A stretch of DNA of 62,678 nucleotides from Acinetobacter sp. ANC 3781 (lineage in GTDB: Bacteria > Pseudomonadota > Gammaproteobacteria > Pseudomonadales > Moraxellaceae): contig NZ_SJOH01000019.1 in assembly GCF_004331285.1 (NCBI RefSeq), forward strand, positions 1 to 62,678, in the 5' to 3' direction. Below are positions 25,386 to 36,936 of this stretch, piece by piece; position 1 is the first letter of the stretch, and every line of letters starts with the position of its first letter. Both the position numbers and the translations under genes were made by a program. The notes under the pieces are model-generated. The model saw only the letters and a program-made list of their open reading frames with translations, was not told where the DNA came from and did no database searches.

Positions 25386-26393
25386 TTAACGACTACGATA
25401 AGCAAAGCGATCGTCCATGCGGAGGCTAGCCGGTGGCCAGTTCTCTAAACGCATGCCCAATTGCAAGCCTTTCGATGCCAGAACATCTTTGATTTCAGTT
25501 AACGATTTTTTACCTAAGTTAGGAGTTTTTAACAACTCCACTTCAGTACGTTGAACCAAATCACCGATGTAGTAAATATTTTCTGCTTTCAAACAGTTAG
25601 CAGAACGAACAGTAAGCTCTAGATCATCTACTGGACGAAGCAAGATTGGATCCACTTCTTCGCGAGGCTCTTGAGCAACAGGAGCTTGATCTTTCTGAAG
25701 ATCAACAAAAATTGCAATTTGTTGTTGCAAGATTGTTGCCGCTTTACGGATAGCTTCTTCTGGATCAACCGTACCATTGGTCTCAAGATCAATGATCAAT
25801 TTATCAAGGTCAGTACGCTGTTCCACACGAGCATTTTCAACTGTGTAAGACACGCGTTTGATTGGGCTATAAGAAGCATCTAACTGTAAACGACCTACAG
25901 GGCGAGTTTCGCCTTCTGGGAAACGTGAGTCAGAAGTCTCATAACCGCGGCCTTGAGAAACTTTCAGGCGCATTTTCAATGAGCCTGAAGCACTTAAAGT
26001 GCCAATCAAATGCTCAGGGTTTACCACTTCAACATTATGAGGTAAACGAAGATCGGCGGCAGTTACGTCGCCAGGACCTTGTTTTTCTAATGTCAAATAT
26101 GCTTCGTTTTGATCGAACAGCTTAATCGACAATCCTTTTAGGTTCAGCAAGAGCTCGACGATGTCCTGCTGCAAGCCTTCCAAGGTACTGTACTCGTGCT
26201 CAACCCCTTCTATTTCAACTTCCACCACAGCAGCGCCAGGTAAAGAAGAAAGAAGGATACGACGTAAAGCATTACCCAGAGTATGACCAAAGCCACGCTC
26301 TAATGGTTCCAGAATCACTTTTGCCGAGGTCCCGCTAGCCGCTTCGACCTTGATCGCTTGCGGAGTTAGAAACTCATTTGCAGTACGCGTCAT
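25386..26393 (-). CDS. rpoA: RNA polymerase subunit alpha
   Basis: 335 residues. The N-terminal dimerisation and assembly domain (about 1-235) includes the [19 protein letters not shown] signature. A linker rich in Glu/Pro leads to the C-terminal domain (about 250-325), which contains [13 protein letters not shown] residues ([13 protein letters not shown]) that contact UP elements and activators. It lies between rpsD and rplQ as in the classical alpha operon. Confidence 0.99.
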   Translation of the reverse strand: MTRTANEFLTPQAIKVEAASGTSAKVILEPLERGFGHTLGNALRRILLSSLPGAAVVEVEIEGVEHEYSTLEGLQQDIVELLLNLKGLSIKLFDQNEAYLTLEKQGPGDVTAADLRLPHNVEVVNPEHLIGTLSASGSLKMRLKVSQGRGYETSDSRFPEGETRPVGRLQLDASYSPIKRVSYTVENARVEQRTDLDKLIIDLETNGTVDPEEAIRKAATILQQQIAIFVDLQKDQAPVAQEPREEVDPILLRPVDDLELTVRSANCLKAENIYYIGDLVQRTEVELLKTPNLGKKSLTEIKDVLASKGLQLGMRLENWPPASLRMDDRFAYRSR

Positions 26394-26411
26394 TATTGCT
26401 ACCTCAAGGGA

Positions 26412-27035
26412 TTATTTAGAATACAATTCTACAATCAAGCTTTCATTGATTTCAGCAGGTAAATCAGAACGATCCGGTGCAGCTTTAAACGTACCTTCCA
26501 GTTTTGAATGGTCAACTTCCATCCAAGAAGGAATACCACGTTGAGTAGCTAACTCGATTGCGCCTTTAATACGCAATTGTTGTTTAGCACCTTCGTGAAC
26601 TGCAATCACGTCACCCGCTTTAACTTGGATTGAAGCGATGTTAACGCGACGACCATTTAAAGTGATTGAACGGTGAGATACAAGCTGACGAGCTTCTGCA
26701 CGTGTAGAACCAAAACCCATGCGATAAACAACGTTATCAAGACGGCTTTCTAGCAATTTCAACAAGTTTTCACCTGTTGCGCCTTTAACACGAGCAGCTT
26801 CTTTATAGTAATTACTAAATTGACGTTCTAACACACCATACGTACGACGTACTTTTTGTTTTTCACGTAATTGTAGTGAGTACTCAGATTGTTTTGCGCG
26901 GCTTTGACCATGTTGGCCAGGAGCTTTTGCATGTTTTTTTGTCTTAACGTCAAACGGTTTAACGCCTGATTTAAGTTGCAGGTCTGTCCCTTCGCGGCGA
27001 GAGAGTTTGCATTTTGGACCAATATAACGAGCCAT
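26412..27035 (-). CDS. rpsD: 30S ribosomal protein S4
   Basis: 207 residues beginning [18 protein letters not shown]4-type RNA-binding domain lies at about residues 97-160 ([15 protein letters not shown]). It is a primary 16S rRNA binder and, in E. coli, the translational repressor of the alpha operon. The zinc-free form is suggested by the lack of a CxxC cluster. It lies 12 bases after rpsK. Confidence 0.98.
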   Translation of the reverse strand: MARYIGPKCKLSRREGTDLQLKSGVKPFDVKTKKHAKAPGQHGQSRAKQSEYSLQLREKQKVRRTYGVLERQFSNYYKEAARVKGATGENLLKLLESRLDNVVYRMGFGSTRAEARQLVSHRSITLNGRRVNIASIQVKAGDVIAVHEGAKQQLRIKGAIELATQRGIPSWMEVDHSKLEGTFKAAPDRSDLPAEINESLIVELYSK

Positions 27036-27047
27036 GAATGTTTCTCC

Positions 27048-27434
27048 TTACACGCGACGTTTTTTAGGTGGACGACAACCGTTGTGCGGGATTGGCGTCA
27101 CATCGGTAATGCTGTTAATTTTATAACCCACTGCACCTAAAGCACGAACCGCAGATTCACGACCGGGACCAGGACCTTTTACAAGGACGTCCAAGTTTTT
27201 CAAACCGTAATCTAAAGCAGCTTTACCAGCAACTTCAGCAGCTACCTGAGCAGCAAACGGAGTTGATTTACGTGATCCACGGAAGCCTTGTCCACCCGAA
27301 GTGGCCCAAGCCAGTGCATTACCTTGACGATCGGTAATAGTCACAATGGTGTTATTAAAAGAAGCGTGAATGTGTGCAACACCTTCAGAGACGGTACGGG
27401 TGACCTTCTTGCGTGTGCGAGTATCTTTAGCCAT
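27048..27434 (-). CDS. rpsK: 30S ribosomal protein S11
   Basis: 128 residues with the S11 signatures [17 protein letters not shown] and the C-terminal [15 protein letters not shown]. It forms part of the platform of the small subunit near the mRNA exit. It lies in the alpha operon between rpsM and rpsD. Confidence 0.98.
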
Positions 27435-27453
27435 CTTTTAGCTTCCAGAAATC

Positions 27454-27810
27454 TTATTTCTTAATAGGTTTGCGCGGACCTTTACGGGTACGTGCGTTAG
27501 TTTTGGTGCGTTGTCCACGGACAGGCAAGCTGCGACGATGACGAAGACCGCGGTAGCAGCCTAAATCCATTAAACGTTTAATGTTCATGGAAATTTCGCG
27601 ACGTAAATCACCTTCGGTCGGAACCTTAGTAATTTCTGCACGAATCGCATCAAGTTGAGCATCATCCAATTCACGGATCTTAGTAGTAGTTGGAATACCT
27701 ACAGCAGCTAAGATGTTCTTAGCAGTGTGGCGACCAATACCAAAAATATACGTGAGGGAGATAACAGCATGCTTGTTATCCGGAATGTTTACACCGGCAA
27801 TACGAGCCAT
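27454..27810 (-). CDS. rpsM: 30S ribosomal protein S13
   Basis: 118 residues beginning [20 protein letters not shown] and ending in the basic tail [10 protein letters not shown] that reaches the tRNA sites. It is the first gene of the alpha operon. The 106-base gap before it holds a hairpin and may hold a promoter. Confidence 0.98.
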   Translation of the reverse strand: MARIAGVNIPDNKHAVISLTYIFGIGRHTAKNILAAVGIPTTTKIRELDDAQLDAIRAEITKVPTEGDLRREISMNIKRLMDLGCYRGLRHRRSLPVRGQRTKTNARTRKGPRKPIKK

Positions 27811-27844
27811 TCACTTTCTCCAAAAAGGCAGTAGAGATAATCAA

Positions 27845-27871
27845 CCGCCCGACAAAAACCTTGAGGGGCGG
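27845..27871 (-). promoter_or_regulatory. Hairpin in the rpsM leader
   Basis: CCGCCC and GGGCGG pair across a 15-base loop in the leader of the alpha operon. E. coli uses a pseudoknot bound by S4 at this place; whether this hairpin serves the same purpose is inferred. A weak promoter-like pair TTGATT-17-TTAATA (27873-27901) lies just upstream, but its predicted start would fall in the hairpin. Confidence 0.4.
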
Positions 27872-27916
27872 ATATTAACCCAATTCACCTACTGAAATCA
27901 ACAGGTCTTGATCAGA

Positions 27917-28033
27917 TTAACCTTGACGCTGTTTATGACGAGGTTCTGCGCTACAAATCACGCGGATAACCCCATTACGACGGATAACTTTACAGCTACC
28001 ACAAATTTTTTTAACAGAAGCTTGTACTTTCAT
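27917..28033 (-). CDS. rpmJ: 50S ribosomal protein L36
   Basis: 38 residues, beginning [17 protein letters not shown]. It carries the zinc ligands C11, C14, C27 and H32/H33, so it is the zinc-dependent form. It lies between secY and rpsM, the standard place. A stop TAA at 27917-27919 and ATG at 28031-28033 define it. Confidence 0.97.
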
Positions 28034-28052
28034 GATGAAACCTCAAGTGCGC

Positions 28053-29411
28053 TTATCCCTTAGGATGAGCAGTCGTTTTTCTCATTAACGTTTGATTATC
28101 GTATTGATGCGAGGTGAGATGTGCTTGTAGCTGAGCCATAAAGTCCATCACGACTACCACAACGATCAGCAAAGAGGTACCACCCAAAGAGAATGGAATA
28201 CCAAATGAGCTTTGTAACACCATCGGCATTAAACAAATCACTGTGATATAAATCGCGCCAATAAAGGTCAAACGATTGAGAATATGATCTAAGTAACGAG
28301 CAGTTTGCTCACCTGGACGAATACCAGGCACATAAGCTCCGCTGCGTTTCAAGTTCTCTGCGACTTCTTTAGGGCTAAATACTAGCGCAGTATAGAAGTA
28401 ACAGAAAAAGATAATTAACGCACCAAAGAGCACCAAATACAACGGCTGTCCAGGCGACAACACGAGTGCCAAATCTTGCAAGCCACGTTTGATAATTCCT
28501 GCACTAGGATCAGCACTACCCACCCATTGCCCTAAGCTCGCAGGGAACAAAAGCAATGAACTAGCAAAAATTGCCGGGATAACACCCGCCATATTAATTT
28601 TTAATGGCAAATGTGTCTGCTGTGCAGTAAATACACGACGACCTTGTTGTTTTTGAGCGTAATTGACTGCTATGCGACGTTGTGCTTTTTCAATAAACAC
28701 AATCGCTGCTAACACACCTATAGACAATAAACCAAAGATTGCCAAGCCGATAAGACTTGTTTGACCATTATCTACTGATGATAAAGACTGCATAATTAAA
28801 TTCGGCAATCCTGCAACAATGCCCGCAAAGATGATCATGGATATACCATTCCCTACTCCGCGTTCAGTAATTTGCTCACCCAACCACATCAAGAACATCG
28901 TACCCGCGACCAGTGAAGTTACGGCAGGAATGTAAAAAGCCAGGCCTCCAGTCAAAGTAATTCCTTGACTAATAAGCCCTGCACACATCCCTACAGACTG
29001 CACAAGTGCCAGCAACAATGTACCTTGTCGCGTATATTGATTAATCTTACGCTTACCTTGCTCGCCTTCTTTCTTTAAAGCTTCCAGCGAAGGAACAACC
29101 GTAGACATTAACTGCACAATAATTGAAGCAGAAATGTAAGGCATGATCCCTAAAGCAAGAATTGACATCCGCTCTAATGCACCACCAGAAAACATGTTAA
29201 ACAAACCAAGGATAGTACCCTGGTTTGCATTAAAAAGATTTTCAAGTGCAGCATTATTAATGCCTGGTACTGGAATATGTGCTCCTAGTCGAAAGACCAT
29301 TAATGCACCAATAAGGAACATCATTCGGCGAATTATTTCACGATATTTCACATGAAATGGCTGCCCTTTCATCATGTTGACATGACCTGAAGAACTAGGA
29401 GACATAGACAC
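28053..29411 (-). CDS. secY: Preprotein translocase subunit SecY
   Basis: 452 residues with ten membrane segments. SecY signatures are [22 protein letters not shown], the plug region and FQLIARFG-like loops, and the [10 protein letters not shown] cytoplasmic loop. It is the channel subunit of the SecYEG translocon in the inner membrane. It lies seven bases after rplO. Confidence 0.99.
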   Translation of the reverse strand: MSMSPSSSGHVNMMKGQPFHVKYREIIRRMMFLIGALMVFRLGAHIPVPGINNAALENLFNANQGTILGLFNMFSGGALERMSILALGIMPYISASIIVQLMSTVVPSLEALKKEGEQGKRKINQYTRQGTLLLALVQSVGMCAGLISQGITLTGGLAFYIPAVTSLVAGTMFLMWLGEQITERGVGNGISMIIFAGIVAGLPNLIMQSLSSVDNGQTSLIGLAIFGLLSIGVLAAIVFIEKAQRRIAVNYAQKQQGRRVFTAQQTHLPLKINMAGVIPAIFASSLLLFPASLGQWVGSADPSAGIIKRGLQDLALVLSPGQPLYLVLFGALIIFFCYFYTALVFSPKEVAENLKRSGAYVPGIRPGEQTARYLDHILNRLTFIGAIYITVICLMPMVLQSSFGIPFSLGGTSLLIVVVVVMDFMAQLQAHLTSHQYDNQTLMRKTTAHPKG

Positions 29412-29417
29412 TAGCGA

Positions 29418-29858
29418 TTACTCCTCGACTTTGCCGCCAGCAGCTTCAACAGCAGCTTTAGCGCCTTTAGTCAATGCAACACCTTGAATAGTGAATGCAC
29501 GAGTAATATCACCAGAAAGTACGATACGAGCACGAGTCATATCTCTACGTACAACATTCGCTGCTTTTAAAGTTTCAAGTGAAACGATGTCACCTTCAAC
29601 TTTAGCAAGCTCAGATAAACGTACTTCAGCAGTTTTCAAAGCCAATTGGCTAGTGAAGCCGAATTTAGGCAAACGACGATATAACGCAGTTTGACCGCCT
29701 TCGAAACCTGGACGTGTACCACCGCTCTTACGCGAATTTTGACCTTTGACACCACGGCCACCGGTCTTACCAACGCCAGAACCGATACCACGGCCTAGAC
29801 GAAGGTTGTCACGCTTAGCACCTTCTGCAGGTGCAATAGTATTTAAACGCAGAGTCAT
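29418..29858 (-). CDS. rplO: 50S ribosomal protein L15
   Basis: 146 residues. The Gly/Arg-rich N-terminal region includes [20 protein letters not shown]. It is a late-assembly large subunit protein and the penultimate structural gene before secY. Confidence 0.98.
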   Translation of the reverse strand: MTLRLNTIAPAEGAKRDNLRLGRGIGSGVGKTGGRGVKGQNSRKSGGTRPGFEGGQTALYRRLPKFGFTSQLALKTAEVRLSELAKVEGDIVSLETLKAANVVRRDMTRARIVLSGDITRAFTIQGVALTKGAKAAVEAAGGKVEE

Positions 29859-29861
29859 GGC

Positions 29862-30038
29862 TTATTCCTCTACACTAACCATATAGTAGACTTGGTTGAT
29901 CATACCGCGGTTAGAAGGCGTATCTTGCACTTCTACAGTATGACCAATACGACGCAGACCTAAACCTTGAAGGCTAAGCTTGTGATTTTTCAAGCGATGC
30001 GATGAAGATTTAGTCTGGGTAACTTTAATCGTTTTCAT
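29862..30038 (-). CDS. rpmD: 50S ribosomal protein L30
   Basis: 58 residues, [20 protein letters not shown] at the start with the family segment [19 protein letters not shown] ([15 protein letters not shown]). It lies six bases from rpsE and three bases before rplO. Confidence 0.96.
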   Translation of the reverse strand: MKTIKVTQTKSSSHRLKNHKLSLQGLGLRRIGHTVEVQDTPSNRGMINQVYYMVSVEE

Positions 30039-30044
30039 GATTGA

Positions 30045-30542
30045 TTACCCTTGAATTTGTTCAACAGTAAGACCACGTTTCGCAGCGACTTTCTCAGGAG
30101 AAGTCATATCACGCAAACCTTTGAAAGTTGCGTTAACTACGTTAGCAGCATTTGTAGAACCGTAGCATTTTGTCAATACGTTATGTACGCCAACAGCTTC
30201 TAGAACTGCACGCATAGCACCACCAGCAATTACACCAGTACCTTCAGAAGCAGGTTGCATGTAAACGCGGCTTGCACCGTGACGAGCATTAATAGGGTGT
30301 TGCACAGTACCGTTAACAAGATCAACAGTAATCATGTTGCGACGAGCAGCTTCAAGTGCTTTAGAAATAGCAGCTGGAACTTCACGTGCTTTACCACGAC
30401 CAAAACCTACGCGACCATTACCATCACCCACAACAGTTAATGCTGTGAAAGAGAAGATACGACCACCCTTAACAACTTTGGCTACACGATCAACGGCAAC
30501 CAGCTTTTCAACAAGACCTTCGTTTTGTTCAACTTTAGCCAT
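30045..30542 (-). CDS. rpsE: 30S ribosomal protein S5
   Basis: 165 residues with the S5 double-stranded RNA-binding-like region [20 protein letters not shown] and the C-terminal segment [20 protein letters not shown]. It shapes the mRNA entrance and decoding accuracy. It follows rplR by two bases. Confidence 0.98.
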   Translation of the reverse strand: MAKVEQNEGLVEKLVAVDRVAKVVKGGRIFSFTALTVVGDGNGRVGFGRGKAREVPAAISKALEAARRNMITVDLVNGTVQHPINARHGASRVYMQPASEGTGVIAGGAMRAVLEAVGVHNVLTKCYGSTNAANVVNATFKGLRDMTSPEKVAAKRGLTVEQIQG

Positions 30543-30544
30543 GA

Positions 30545-30895
30545 TTAGAACTCCAAGCCGTTTTCACGAGCAGCATCAGCCAAGGCTTTGATACGACCAT
30601 GATATTTAAAACCAGAACGGTCAAATGCAACTTTTGATACACCAGCTGCTTTAGCACGTTCTGCGATTAAAGCACCTACTTTTTGAGCTGCTTCAACGTT
30701 ACCAGTTGTGCCAGCACGTAAAGTAGCATCTAAAGTTGAAGCTTGCGCTAAAACTTTGCCACCATCTGCTGAAATAACTTGAGCATAGATGTGACGCGGA
30801 GTGCGGTTTACACACAAGCGAGTCGCACCCAATGCACGAATGTGCAAGCGTGTGCTTTTCGCACGACGCAAACGGGATTGTTTCTTTTCGTTCAT
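30545..30895 (-). CDS. rplR: 50S ribosomal protein L18
   Basis: 116 residues with the 5S rRNA-binding features [13 protein letters not shown] and the C-terminal [20 protein letters not shown]. It mediates attachment of 5S rRNA with L5 and L25. Confidence 0.98.
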   Translation of the reverse strand: MNEKKQSRLRRAKSTRLHIRALGATRLCVNRTPRHIYAQVISADGGKVLAQASTLDATLRAGTTGNVEAAQKVGALIAERAKAAGVSKVAFDRSGFKYHGRIKALADAARENGLEF

Positions 30896-30909
30896 AAGAA
30901 CCTCGCGCC

Positions 30910-31443
30910 TTATTTCTTCTTAGCTTCTTTACGAAGAACAACTTCATCCGAATAACGAACACCTTTACCTTTATAAGGCTCTGGTTCACGATATGAACGG
31001 ATATCTGCAGCTACTTGACCCAACATATGTTTGCTTGCTGATTTCAAAATGATTTCAGTAGCAGTTGGAGTTTCAGCAGTTACACCTTCAGGAAGTTTAT
31101 AATCGATTGGGTGGGAATAACCTAGGTTAAGATGAACAACATCACCTTTAACCGCAGCTTTATAACCAACACCGATTAGTTGTAACTTACGTTCGAAGCC
31201 TTCACTTACACCTTTTACAAGGTTGTTAAGCACAGCGCGAGCAGTACCAGCTTGCATCCAAGAATCTTTCGATTCTTTAACTGGAGCAATATTAAGCTGA
31301 CCTTCTTCCTGTTTTAGCTCGACCAGCGCATGCAGGTTGAAAGACAATGTACCTTTACTGCCTTTCACTTCGACCTGCCGGCCGTTCTGAGTAACTGTAA
31401 CACCGTTAGGCACAGTTACTGGGGCTTTAGCCACACGAGACAT
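30910..31443 (-). CDS. rplF: 50S ribosomal protein L6
   Basis: 177 residues with the two repeated L6 domains; the C-terminal signature is [15 protein letters not shown]. It sits near the factor-binding site. Confidence 0.98.
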   Translation of the reverse strand: MSRVAKAPVTVPNGVTVTQNGRQVEVKGSKGTLSFNLHALVELKQEEGQLNIAPVKESKDSWMQAGTARAVLNNLVKGVSEGFERKLQLIGVGYKAAVKGDVVHLNLGYSHPIDYKLPEGVTAETPTATEIILKSASKHMLGQVAADIRSYREPEPYKGKGVRYSDEVVLRKEAKKK

Positions 31444-31456
31444 GAGGATTCACCTA

Positions 31457-31852
31457 TTAAGAAACAAAAGCAATAACTTCACCACCGATACCAGCAGAAC
31501 GTGCTGCGCGATCAGTCATGATGCCTTTGCTTGTAGAAACAATTGCAATACCTAAACCTTGCTTAACGCTCGGAAGTGCATCTTTACCGCGATATTGACG
31601 TAGACCTGGACGGCTTACGCGTTTCACAGTTTCGATAACTGGTTTGCCTTCAAAATATTTTAACGTAATTGTTAAAGTTGCTTTGCCTTCGGCATCAGCA
31701 ACTTCTACGTTAGAAATGTAACCTTCTTGTTGAAGAACGTTAGCAATAGCAACCTTCAACTTAGAGTTAGGCATAGAAACAGTTTGTTTCTTAGCCATTT
31801 GTGCGTTACGAACACGGGTTAACATGTCGGCAACGGTATCTTGCATACTCAT
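31457..31852 (-). CDS. rpsH: 30S ribosomal protein S8
   Basis: 131 residues, beginning [20 protein letters not shown] and ending with the [11 protein letters not shown] core. It binds the central domain of 16S rRNA and represses the spc operon in E. coli by binding mRNA near rplE; whether the same holds here is inferred. Confidence 0.98.
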   Translation of the reverse strand: MSMQDTVADMLTRVRNAQMAKKQTVSMPNSKLKVAIANVLQQEGYISNVEVADAEGKATLTITLKYFEGKPVIETVKRVSRPGLRQYRGKDALPSVKQGLGIAIVSTSKGIMTDRAARSAGIGGEVIAFVS

Positions 31853-31865
31853 TTATAGTCGCTCC

Positions 31866-32171
31866 TTACCAGCTTGCCTTAACAACGCCCGGTACATCAC
31901 CTTGCATTACTGTTTCACGTAATTTGTTACGGCTTAAGCCGAACTTACGGAAGTAACCATGAGGACGACCAGTTAAACCACAACGGTTACGAAGACGTAC
32001 TGGAGACGCATTACGTGGTAATGCTTGAAATTTCATCATCGCTTCGAAACGTTCTTCTTCTGATGCATTTACATTTGCAATGATTGCTTTTAATTCAGCA
32101 CGCTTTGCAGCAAATTTAGCAACAGTAGCTTCGCGTTTCAATTCGCGATTAATCATACCTTTCTTAGCCAT
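31866..32171 (-). CDS. rpsN: 30S ribosomal protein S14
   Basis: 101 residues, the long zinc-free form (no CxxC). It ends with [20 protein letters not shown] and [14 protein letters not shown]. Confidence 0.98.
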   Translation of the reverse strand: MAKKGMINRELKREATVAKFAAKRAELKAIIANVNASEEERFEAMMKFQALPRNASPVRLRNRCGLTGRPHGYFRKFGLSRNKLRETVMQGDVPGVVKASW

Positions 32172-32180
32172 ATCGACCTC

Positions 32181-32717
32181 TTATTTGAACGGGAAGCCGA
32201 ATGCACGCATAAGCGCACGGCCTTCGTCATCGGTGCGAGCAGTCGTAGTAATGGTAATATCCATACCACGAATACGATCAATCTTATCGAAATCGATTTC
32301 AGGGAACATGATTTGCTCCTTGAGACCCATCGAGTAGTTACCACGACCATCAAATGATTTCGCAGAAAAACCGCGGAAGTCACGAATACGAGGGATCGCA
32401 ATAGAGATCAAACGGTCTAAGAATTCGTACATACGTTCGCCGCGTAAAGTAACTTTACAACCAATCGGCCAACCATCACGGATTTTAAAACCTGCGATTG
32501 ATTTACGAGCTAAAGTAAGTACTGGTTTTTGACCAGCAATTGCTTGCATATCAGAAAGAGCGCCGTCTAACAATTTCTTGTCAGCTGATGCAGCACCAAC
32601 ACCCATGTTGATGGTAATTTTTGTAATGCGTGGAATTTCCATCACATTCTTAACGCCCAAAGTTTCTAACAATTGAGCTTTAAGTTCTTCGTTGTAACGT
32701 GTTTTAAGTCTGGCCAT
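32181..32717 (-). CDS. rplE: 50S ribosomal protein L5
   Basis: 178 residues with the L5 signatures [18 protein letters not shown] and [18 protein letters not shown]. It binds 5S rRNA and contacts the P-site tRNA. Confidence 0.98.
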   Translation of the reverse strand: MARLKTRYNEELKAQLLETLGVKNVMEIPRITKITINMGVGAASADKKLLDGALSDMQAIAGQKPVLTLARKSIAGFKIRDGWPIGCKVTLRGERMYEFLDRLISIAIPRIRDFRGFSAKSFDGRGNYSMGLKEQIMFPEIDFDKIDRIRGMDITITTTARTDDEGRALMRAFGFPFK

Positions 32718-32733
32718 GGCCTATATCAACCTA

Positions 32734-33054
32734 TTACTTCGCTACCGCCACTGATTCACCATTTGATTTGAATACGCGAGTTTTCACGCCTTCAGCATCA
32801 AATTGGTAACCAACACGGTCAGCCTTTTGGGTTGTAGCATTAAAAACTGCCACGTTTGAGATATGAAGCGTAGCTTCCTGAGTTACGATGCTGCCTTCAG
32901 CGCCAGTAGCTCGGTTCGGCTTTTGATGCTTCTTAACCAAGTTAAGGCCTTCAACCTTAACACGATCATTTGAAACAGACAGAACAGTTCCCTGTTTGCC
33001 TTTTTCTTTACCTGCGATCACAATAATTTGATCGCCTTTTTTAATCTTAGCCAT
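32734..33054 (-). CDS. rplX: 50S ribosomal protein L24
   Basis: 106 residues with the KOW motif near the start (IKKGDQIIVIAGKEKGKQGT). It is an assembly initiator of the large subunit. Confidence 0.98.
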   Translation of the reverse strand: MAKIKKGDQIIVIAGKEKGKQGTVLSVSNDRVKVEGLNLVKKHQKPNRATGAEGSIVTQEATLHISNVAVFNATTQKADRVGYQFDAEGVKTRVFKSNGESVAVAK

Positions 33055-33063
33055 GAGTGCCTC

Positions 33064-33432
33064 TTATAGAACTTCAGGAGCCAATGAAATGATTTTCATG
33101 AACTGTTCAGTACGAAGTTCACGAGTCACTGGTCCGAAAATACGAGTTGCAATCGGCGCTTTGTTGTTGTTCAAAATCACAGCAGCATTGTCATCAAAAC
33201 GGATGATAGAACCATCCGGACGACGTACACCGAATTTCGTACGTACAACTACAGCATTCATCACGTCGCCTTTTTTAACACGACCGCGAGGAATAGCTTC
33301 TTTTACAGTAACTTTAATAATGTCGCCAACTGAAGCATAACGACGATGCGAGCCACCAAGTACTTTAATACATTGTACGCGGCGTGCACCACTGTTGTCT
33401 GCTACGTCGAGCATACTTTCGGTCTGAATCAT
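33064..33432 (-). CDS. rplN: 50S ribosomal protein L14
   Basis: 122 residues, beginning [20 protein letters not shown]. It is the first gene of the classical spc group. The 91-base gap from rpsQ is the longest in this part and could hold a spc promoter; a weak TTGCAT-17-TACTCT pair is visible there on the minus strand. Confidence 0.98.
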   Translation of the reverse strand: MIQTESMLDVADNSGARRVQCIKVLGGSHRRYASVGDIIKVTVKEAIPRGRVKKGDVMNAVVVRTKFGVRRPDGSIIRFDDNAAVILNNNKAPIATRIFGPVTRELRTEQFMKIISLAPEVL

Positions 33433-33523
33433 TGCCCTACTCCAAAACCGAGCAACACCGGTCGAAATTTCGAAAGGCTCAAAGAGTACTCGAAATCAAC
33501 CGATGATGCAACAAGAACGTTAA

Positions 33524-33781
33524 TTACTCAGCAGCTGCTTCAACAACTTCAACTAGAGTCCAAGACTTAGTTTTAGAAATTGGGCGGCTTTCTTTAATGG
33601 TTACCAAGTCGCCAGTTTTAGCAACATTGTTCTCATCATGAGCGTGTAATTTAGTTGAACGGCGGATTAATTTGCCATACAACGGGTGTTGAACGCGGCG
33701 TTCAATAAGTACAACAATAGATTTATCCATCTTGTCGCTTACGACTTTGCCAGTTAACGTGCGAACTGTTTGTTCACTCAT
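33524..33781 (-). CDS. rpsQ: 30S ribosomal protein S17
   Basis: 85 residues with the OB-fold signature [20 protein letters not shown]. Its ATG overlaps the rpmC stop by four bases. It is the last gene of the S10 group. Confidence 0.98.
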   Translation of the reverse strand: MSEQTVRTLTGKVVSDKMDKSIVVLIERRVQHPLYGKLIRRSTKLHAHDENNVAKTGDLVTIKESRPISKTKSWTLVEVVEAAAE

Positions 33782-33975
33782 TGTCCGTTCCCCTGTTTTT
33801 CGGTAAGGAGTGTCTTAATACGAGCAATAGTCTTACGAGTAAGCGCAACTTCATGCGATTTACCCAATTGACCAGTTGCTTTAGCCATACGAAGACGGAA
33901 TTGGTTAAGCTGTTGCTCATCAAGCAAAGCTGTCAACTCTTCTACCGATTTTTCACGTAGATCATTAGTTTTCAT
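33778..33975 (-). CDS. rpmC: 50S ribosomal protein L29
   Basis: 65 residues, a two-helix protein beginning [14 protein letters not shown] at the exit tunnel. It overlaps rpsQ by four bases and rplP by one base, so the three are translationally coupled. Confidence 0.98.
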   Translation of the reverse strand: MKTNDLREKSVEELTALLDEQQLNQFRLRMAKATGQLGKSHEVALTRKTIARIKTLLTEKQGNGQ

Positions 33976-34388
33976 TACATCACCGTCTTAGTAACGATAG
34001 TGGTTTTAAACGGAAGCTTAGCAGCTGCAAGCGTAAACGCTTCACGTGCCAATTCTTCGCTAACACCATCCATTTCGTACAAGATCTTACCTGGTTTGAT
34101 TTGGCAAACCCAGTATTCCACAGAACCTTTACCTTTACCCATACGAACTTCTAATGGTTTTTCAGTAATTGGTTTGTCCGGGAAAACACGGATAAAGATC
34201 TTACCACCACGTTTTACACGACGGCTGATTGTACGACGCGCAGCTTCAATTTGACGAGCAGTCATTTGACCACGCTCGAGAGATTTAAGTGCAATAGTAC
34301 CGAAAGATACAGTGCTACCACGATGCGCTAGACCAGTGTTACGGCCTTTTTGTACCTTACGGAACTTAGTACGTTTAGGTTGCAACAT
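33975..34388 (-). CDS. rplP: 50S ribosomal protein L16
   Basis: 137 residues with the L16 signatures [17 protein letters not shown] and [20 protein letters not shown]. It sits near the peptidyl transferase centre. Confidence 0.98.
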   Translation of the reverse strand: MLQPKRTKFRKVQKGRNTGLAHRGSTVSFGTIALKSLERGQMTARQIEAARRTISRRVKRGGKIFIRVFPDKPITEKPLEVRMGKGKGSVEYWVCQIKPGKILYEMDGVSEELAREAFTLAAAKLPFKTTIVTKTVM

Positions 34389-34391
34389 GGA

Positions 34392-35144
34392 TTATTCTCC
34401 TTTTTCAGCAGAACGATCATTGCGACGACCACGACGCTCCTGACCCTCACCACGACCGCGACCGCGTTTAGCTGGACGTTCTTCAGCAGGAGCAGGGTTC
34501 ATGACTTGTTTCATGCCACCTAAAATCTCGCCGCGGAATACCCAAACTTTAACACCGATCGTACCGTAAGTAGTTTCAGCACGTACAGATGAGTAGTCGA
34601 TGTCAGCACGAAGTGTATGCAAAGGTACACGACCTTCACGATACCATTCAGTACGGGCAATCTCAGCACCACCTAAACGACCAGAAACTTCAACTTTAAT
34701 ACCTTTAGCACCAGCACGCATAGAGTTTTGAACCGCACGCTTCATAGCACGACGGAACATTACACGTTTTTCTAATTGAGAAGCGATAGCTTCAGCAACT
34801 AAACGAGCGTCTAAGTCTGGGCGGTCGATTTCGTTGATACTTACTTGCGCAGGAACACCCATAATAGATGTTAATTCGCGTTGTAATTTCTCAATATCTT
34901 CGCCTTTTTTACCGATTACGATACCTGGACGAGCAGTACTAATTGTAATTTTAGCAGCGCCTGTAGGACGTTCGATAAGAATTTTGCTAACCATCGCATT
35001 CTTAAGTTTTTTAGTTAAAAACTCACGAACTTGAAGATCTTTAAGCAAATATTCAGCGTATTGTTTCGGATTCGCATACCAGTTAGCGTTATGACGTTTC
35101 ACAACACCTAGGCGGATACCGATTGGATGAACCTTCTGACCCAT
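34392..35144 (-). CDS. rpsC: 30S ribosomal protein S3
   Basis: 250 residues with the N-terminal KH domain ([20 protein letters not shown]) and the C-terminal S3 domain ([20 protein letters not shown]). It ends with an Arg/Gly/Glu-rich extension of about 30 residues ([18 protein letters not shown]). It lines the mRNA entry channel. Confidence 0.98.
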   Translation of the reverse strand: MGQKVHPIGIRLGVVKRHNANWYANPKQYAEYLLKDLQVREFLTKKLKNAMVSKILIERPTGAAKITISTARPGIVIGKKGEDIEKLQRELTSIMGVPAQVSINEIDRPDLDARLVAEAIASQLEKRVMFRRAMKRAVQNSMRAGAKGIKVEVSGRLGGAEIARTEWYREGRVPLHTLRADIDYSSVRAETTYGTIGVKVWVFRGEILGGMKQVMNPAPAEERPAKRGRGRGEGQERRGRRNDRSAEKGE

Positions 35145-35145
35145 A

Positions 35146-35478
35146 TCAAACCCCTACCTTAACGGTGATGTGACAAGTACGCTTAGTGATACGATCTGCA
35201 CGGCCTTTAGCACGTGGCATAATACGTTTAAGGCTAGTGCCTTCATCAACGTAAATCGTAGCAACTTTAAGGTCGTCTACATCTAAACTGTTATTATGTT
35301 CAGCGTTTGCAATTGCAGATTCCAACGCTTTTTTCACTAAAACTGCAGCTTTTTTGTTGCTGAAGTTCAAGATGTTTAGAGCGTGAGCAATAGACTTGCC
35401 ACGAATCAAATCTGCAACCAAACGTGCTTTTTGTGCCGAGATAGCGGCACCGCGTAATTTAGCAGTAACTTCCATCAT
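35146..35478 (-). CDS. rplV: 50S ribosomal protein L22
   Basis: 110 residues if the first of two adjacent ATGs is used; the second (35475) has better spacing to AAGG. Signatures include [14 protein letters not shown] and the exit-tunnel loop [17 protein letters not shown]. Mutations in this loop are known to give macrolide resistance in other bacteria; none can be judged here. Confidence 0.97.
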   Translation of the reverse strand: MMEVTAKLRGAAISAQKARLVADLIRGKSIAHALNILNFSNKKAAVLVKKALESAIANAEHNNSLDVDDLKVATIYVDEGTSLKRIMPRAKGRADRITKRTCHITVKVGV

Positions 35479-35484
35479 AGCACC

Positions 35485-35760
35485 TTAACGTTTAGATTTC
35501 TTGTCAACACCGTGACCACGATAGGTACGAGTTGGCGCGAATTCACCGAGTTTATGACCAACCATATGTTCAGACACAATTACCGGAACATGGTTACGAC
35601 CATTATGAACAGAAATTGTTAAACCAACAAAATCTGGGAGTATCATCGAACGACGCGACCAAGTTTTGATCGGCTTACGGTTATTAGCCGCGATAGCCGC
35701 TTCAACCTTAGCGAACAAGTGCGCATCGACGAATGGGCCTTTTTTCAGAGAACGAGGCAT
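35485..35760 (-). CDS. rpsS: 30S ribosomal protein S19
   Basis: 91 residues with the S19 signatures [15 protein letters not shown] and [16 protein letters not shown]. It pairs with S13 in the head of the small subunit. Confidence 0.98.
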   Translation of the reverse strand: MPRSLKKGPFVDAHLFAKVEAAIAANNRKPIKTWSRRSMILPDFVGLTISVHNGRNHVPVIVSEHMVGHKLGEFAPTRTYRGHGVDKKSKR

Positions 35761-35779
35761 TGTCAGATTCCTTTACTTG

Positions 35780-36604
35780 TTACTTAACGCGACGGTCGCG
35801 AATGATCATCTTAGTCGTACGCTTGTTGGTACGTGTCTTGTACCCTTTAGCTTTTTGACCCCATGGGCTTACAGGTTGAATACCTTTGTTACGCCCTTCA
35901 CCACCACCATGTGGATGGTCAACTGGGTTCATCGCCATACCACGTACGGTAGGACGAACGCCACGCCAGCGTGAAGCACCCGCTTTACCGAGTGAACGAA
36001 GGTTGCTTTCCTGGTTAGAAACTTCACCAAGAACTGCACGGCATTCAACGTGAATTTTACGCATTTCGCCAGAACGTAGACGAACAATTGCGTAAGAACC
36101 GTCACGACCCAACAACTGAACAGAAGTACCAGCTGAACGAGCTAATTGCGCGCCTTTACCGATTTTAAGTTCGATGTTGTGAAGAGTAGAACCGATAGGC
36201 ATGTTACGAAGTGGTAAGCAGTTACCTGGACGAATTGGAGCATCGTTACCAGACTGTACTTTATCACCAGCGCGTAAACCTTTAGGAGCGATGATATAAC
36301 GACGCTCACCATCCGCATACAATACCAAAGCAATGTGTGCAGTACGGTTAGGATCGTATTCGATACGCTCTACAGTTGCAGGAATACCATCTTTGTTACG
36401 TTTGAAGTCAACAATACGGTAGTTCTGCTTATGACCGCCACCAACGTGACGAGTCGTAATGTGACCGTTGTTATTACGACCACCAGTACGTTTTTTAGCT
36501 TCAACCAACGGTGCATAAGGCGCGCCTTTGTGAAGATGGTCATGAACGACTTTCTCTACAAAGCGACGTCCTGGTGACGTTGGCTTACATTTTTGAATAG
36601 GCAT
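35780..36604 (-). CDS. rplB: 50S ribosomal protein L2
   Basis: 274 residues, the highly conserved L2 with the C-terminal signature [17 protein letters not shown]. It is essential for subunit association and peptidyl transfer. It lies 11 bases after rplW. Confidence 0.99.
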   Translation of the reverse strand: MPIQKCKPTSPGRRFVEKVVHDHLHKGAPYAPLVEAKKRTGGRNNNGHITTRHVGGGHKQNYRIVDFKRNKDGIPATVERIEYDPNRTAHIALVLYADGERRYIIAPKGLRAGDKVQSGNDAPIRPGNCLPLRNMPIGSTLHNIELKIGKGAQLARSAGTSVQLLGRDGSYAIVRLRSGEMRKIHVECRAVLGEVSNQESNLRSLGKAGASRWRGVRPTVRGMAMNPVDHPHGGGEGRNKGIQPVSPWGQKAKGYKTRTNKRTTKMIIRDRRVK

Positions 36605-36615
36605 AATTCTCGTCC

Positions 36616-36936
36616 TTATTCCGCTGCGCTTTCAGCGGTATCGCCCAAGTCAGCCATTTCAACTTCTTGGCCAGCTTTCAGGGTGACGTATGCTTTTTTA
36701 ACATCAGAACGACGTCCCAATGTTTTACCAAAGCGTTTAGTCTTACCTTTAGTGATCGTTGTGTTAACTTTAACAACTTCCACACCAAAGAGTTGTTCCA
36801 CTGCTTTTTTGATTTCAAGTTTATTTGCATTGATAGCAACTTTAAAAACTTGAACACCAGCAGCTTCACCTAAAACTTGTGCTTTTTCTGAGAATACAGG
36901 TCCTTGTAGGACTTGATAGATACGTTCGTTGTTCAT
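36616..36936 (-). CDS. rplW: 50S ribosomal protein L23
   Basis: 106 residues with the exit-tunnel domain that docks trigger factor and SRP. Signatures are [16 protein letters not shown] and [11 protein letters not shown]. It overlaps rplD by four bases. Confidence 0.98.
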   Translation of the reverse strand: MNNERIYQVLQGPVFSEKAQVLGEAAGVQVFKVAINANKLEIKKAVEQLFGVEVVKVNTTITKGKTKRFGKTLGRRSDVKKAYVTLKAGQEVEMADLGDTAESAAE

